Positions 5,316 through 5,419 of a stretch of DNA of 5,419 nucleotides are shown here, one piece after another. The translations under genes and the position numbers were made by a program. A model generated the notes under the pieces. It did no database searches. It was not told the DNA's origin and worked only from the letters and a program-made list of their open reading frames with translations. How positions within the stretch are numbered: the stretch's first letter is position 1; each line of letters begins with the position of its first letter. Source of the stretch: Planctomycetes bacterium RBG_16_41_13 (GTDB lineage Bacteria > Planctomycetota > Brocadiia > Brocadiales > Brocadiaceae). Where the stretch lies: contig MHYI01000178.1 of NCBI GenBank assembly GCA_001828295.1, positions 1 to 5,419 of the forward strand, in the 5' to 3' direction.

Positions 5316-5419
5316 ATGGATCATAAGGAATTATATCTAAAATACCAAGCTCTGCTTGCAGAAAATGTCGACTTAAAAACTGAGATAAAAAGGTTAAAGG
5401 CACAACGTGGTATTCCCGA
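5316..5419 (+). CDS. Start of a gene with an N-terminal leucine-heptad coiled coil, cut by the window edge
   Basis: An ATG at 5316 opens a frame of 34 codons that runs off the window. An in-frame TGA at 5304 leaves no alternative start of the ATG/GTG/TTG type. A GAGA (5305-5308), seven bases upstream, may serve as ribosome binding site. The peptide begins MDHKELYLKYQALL and has leucines at 6, 13, 20 and 27, an exact heptad series, with charged residues between (KTEIKRLKAQ), then breaks at RGIP. A short leading coiled coil of this type followed by a Gly-Pro break resembles, from memory, the N-termini of large conflict-system helicase/primase proteins (TOTE type). IS66-type transposases and many other proteins also begin this way. 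It sits 46 bases after the unknown gene, so the two are probably in one operon. Confidence 0.7.
   Translation, partial: MDHKELYLKYQALLAENVDLKTEIKRLKAQRGIP

Overview
The window is a piece of a bacterial accessory region, roughly 40% GC by eye. Three substantial plus-strand genes are visible, together with the start of a fourth, a truncated antitoxin-like gene and a patch of small dispersed repeats. Repeat styles of this kind (the 'VIPAKAGI' hairpin, GGGGACAC-type hairpins) occur in many environmental Gram-negative lineages such as Nitrospirota, anammox Planctomycetes and Deltaproteobacteria. The organism cannot be fixed from the sequence, and this placement is low-confidence recollection. Nothing here looks like core housekeeping DNA.

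Region 1 (3-1637): the 3' part of a large AAA+/ORC-KAP-like P-loop ATPase gene. The frame is open to the left edge, so the Walker A part lies outside the window. A 66-bp 'PAKAGI' hairpin repeat (1329-1394) is inserted in frame near its 3' end, in what looks like an interdomain linker.

Region 2 (1619-3433): overlapping the ATPase gene by 19 bases is a gene for a RecB/Cas4-type PD-(D/E)XK nuclease fused to an FtsK alpha domain and FtsK motor domain. All nuclease and motor signatures are intact, and there are no membrane segments and no gamma (winged-helix) domain. The two genes must form an operon. An ATPase paired with a nuclease-translocase fusion looks like a defence or mobile-element conflict system that acts on DNA. 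I do not recognise it as a named system.

Region 3 (3434-3955): a 30-codon remnant of an addiction-module antitoxin with its own ribosome binding site, followed by about 350 bases without a real gene. That stretch carries at least three inverted repeats and a 10-bp tandem duplication.

Region 4 (3956-5269): an unrecognised, acidic, probably all-helical soluble protein of 437 residues, perhaps with its own promoter. After 46 bases comes the start of a further gene (5316 to the edge), whose N-terminus is a leucine-heptad coiled coil. By resemblance only, it may be the beginning of a large conflict-system helicase/primase-type protein.

Together: a nuclease-translocase operon and a second transcription unit (unknown protein plus coiled-coil gene), separated by a junction full of repeats and toxin-antitoxin debris. 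This is what a defence island often looks like.
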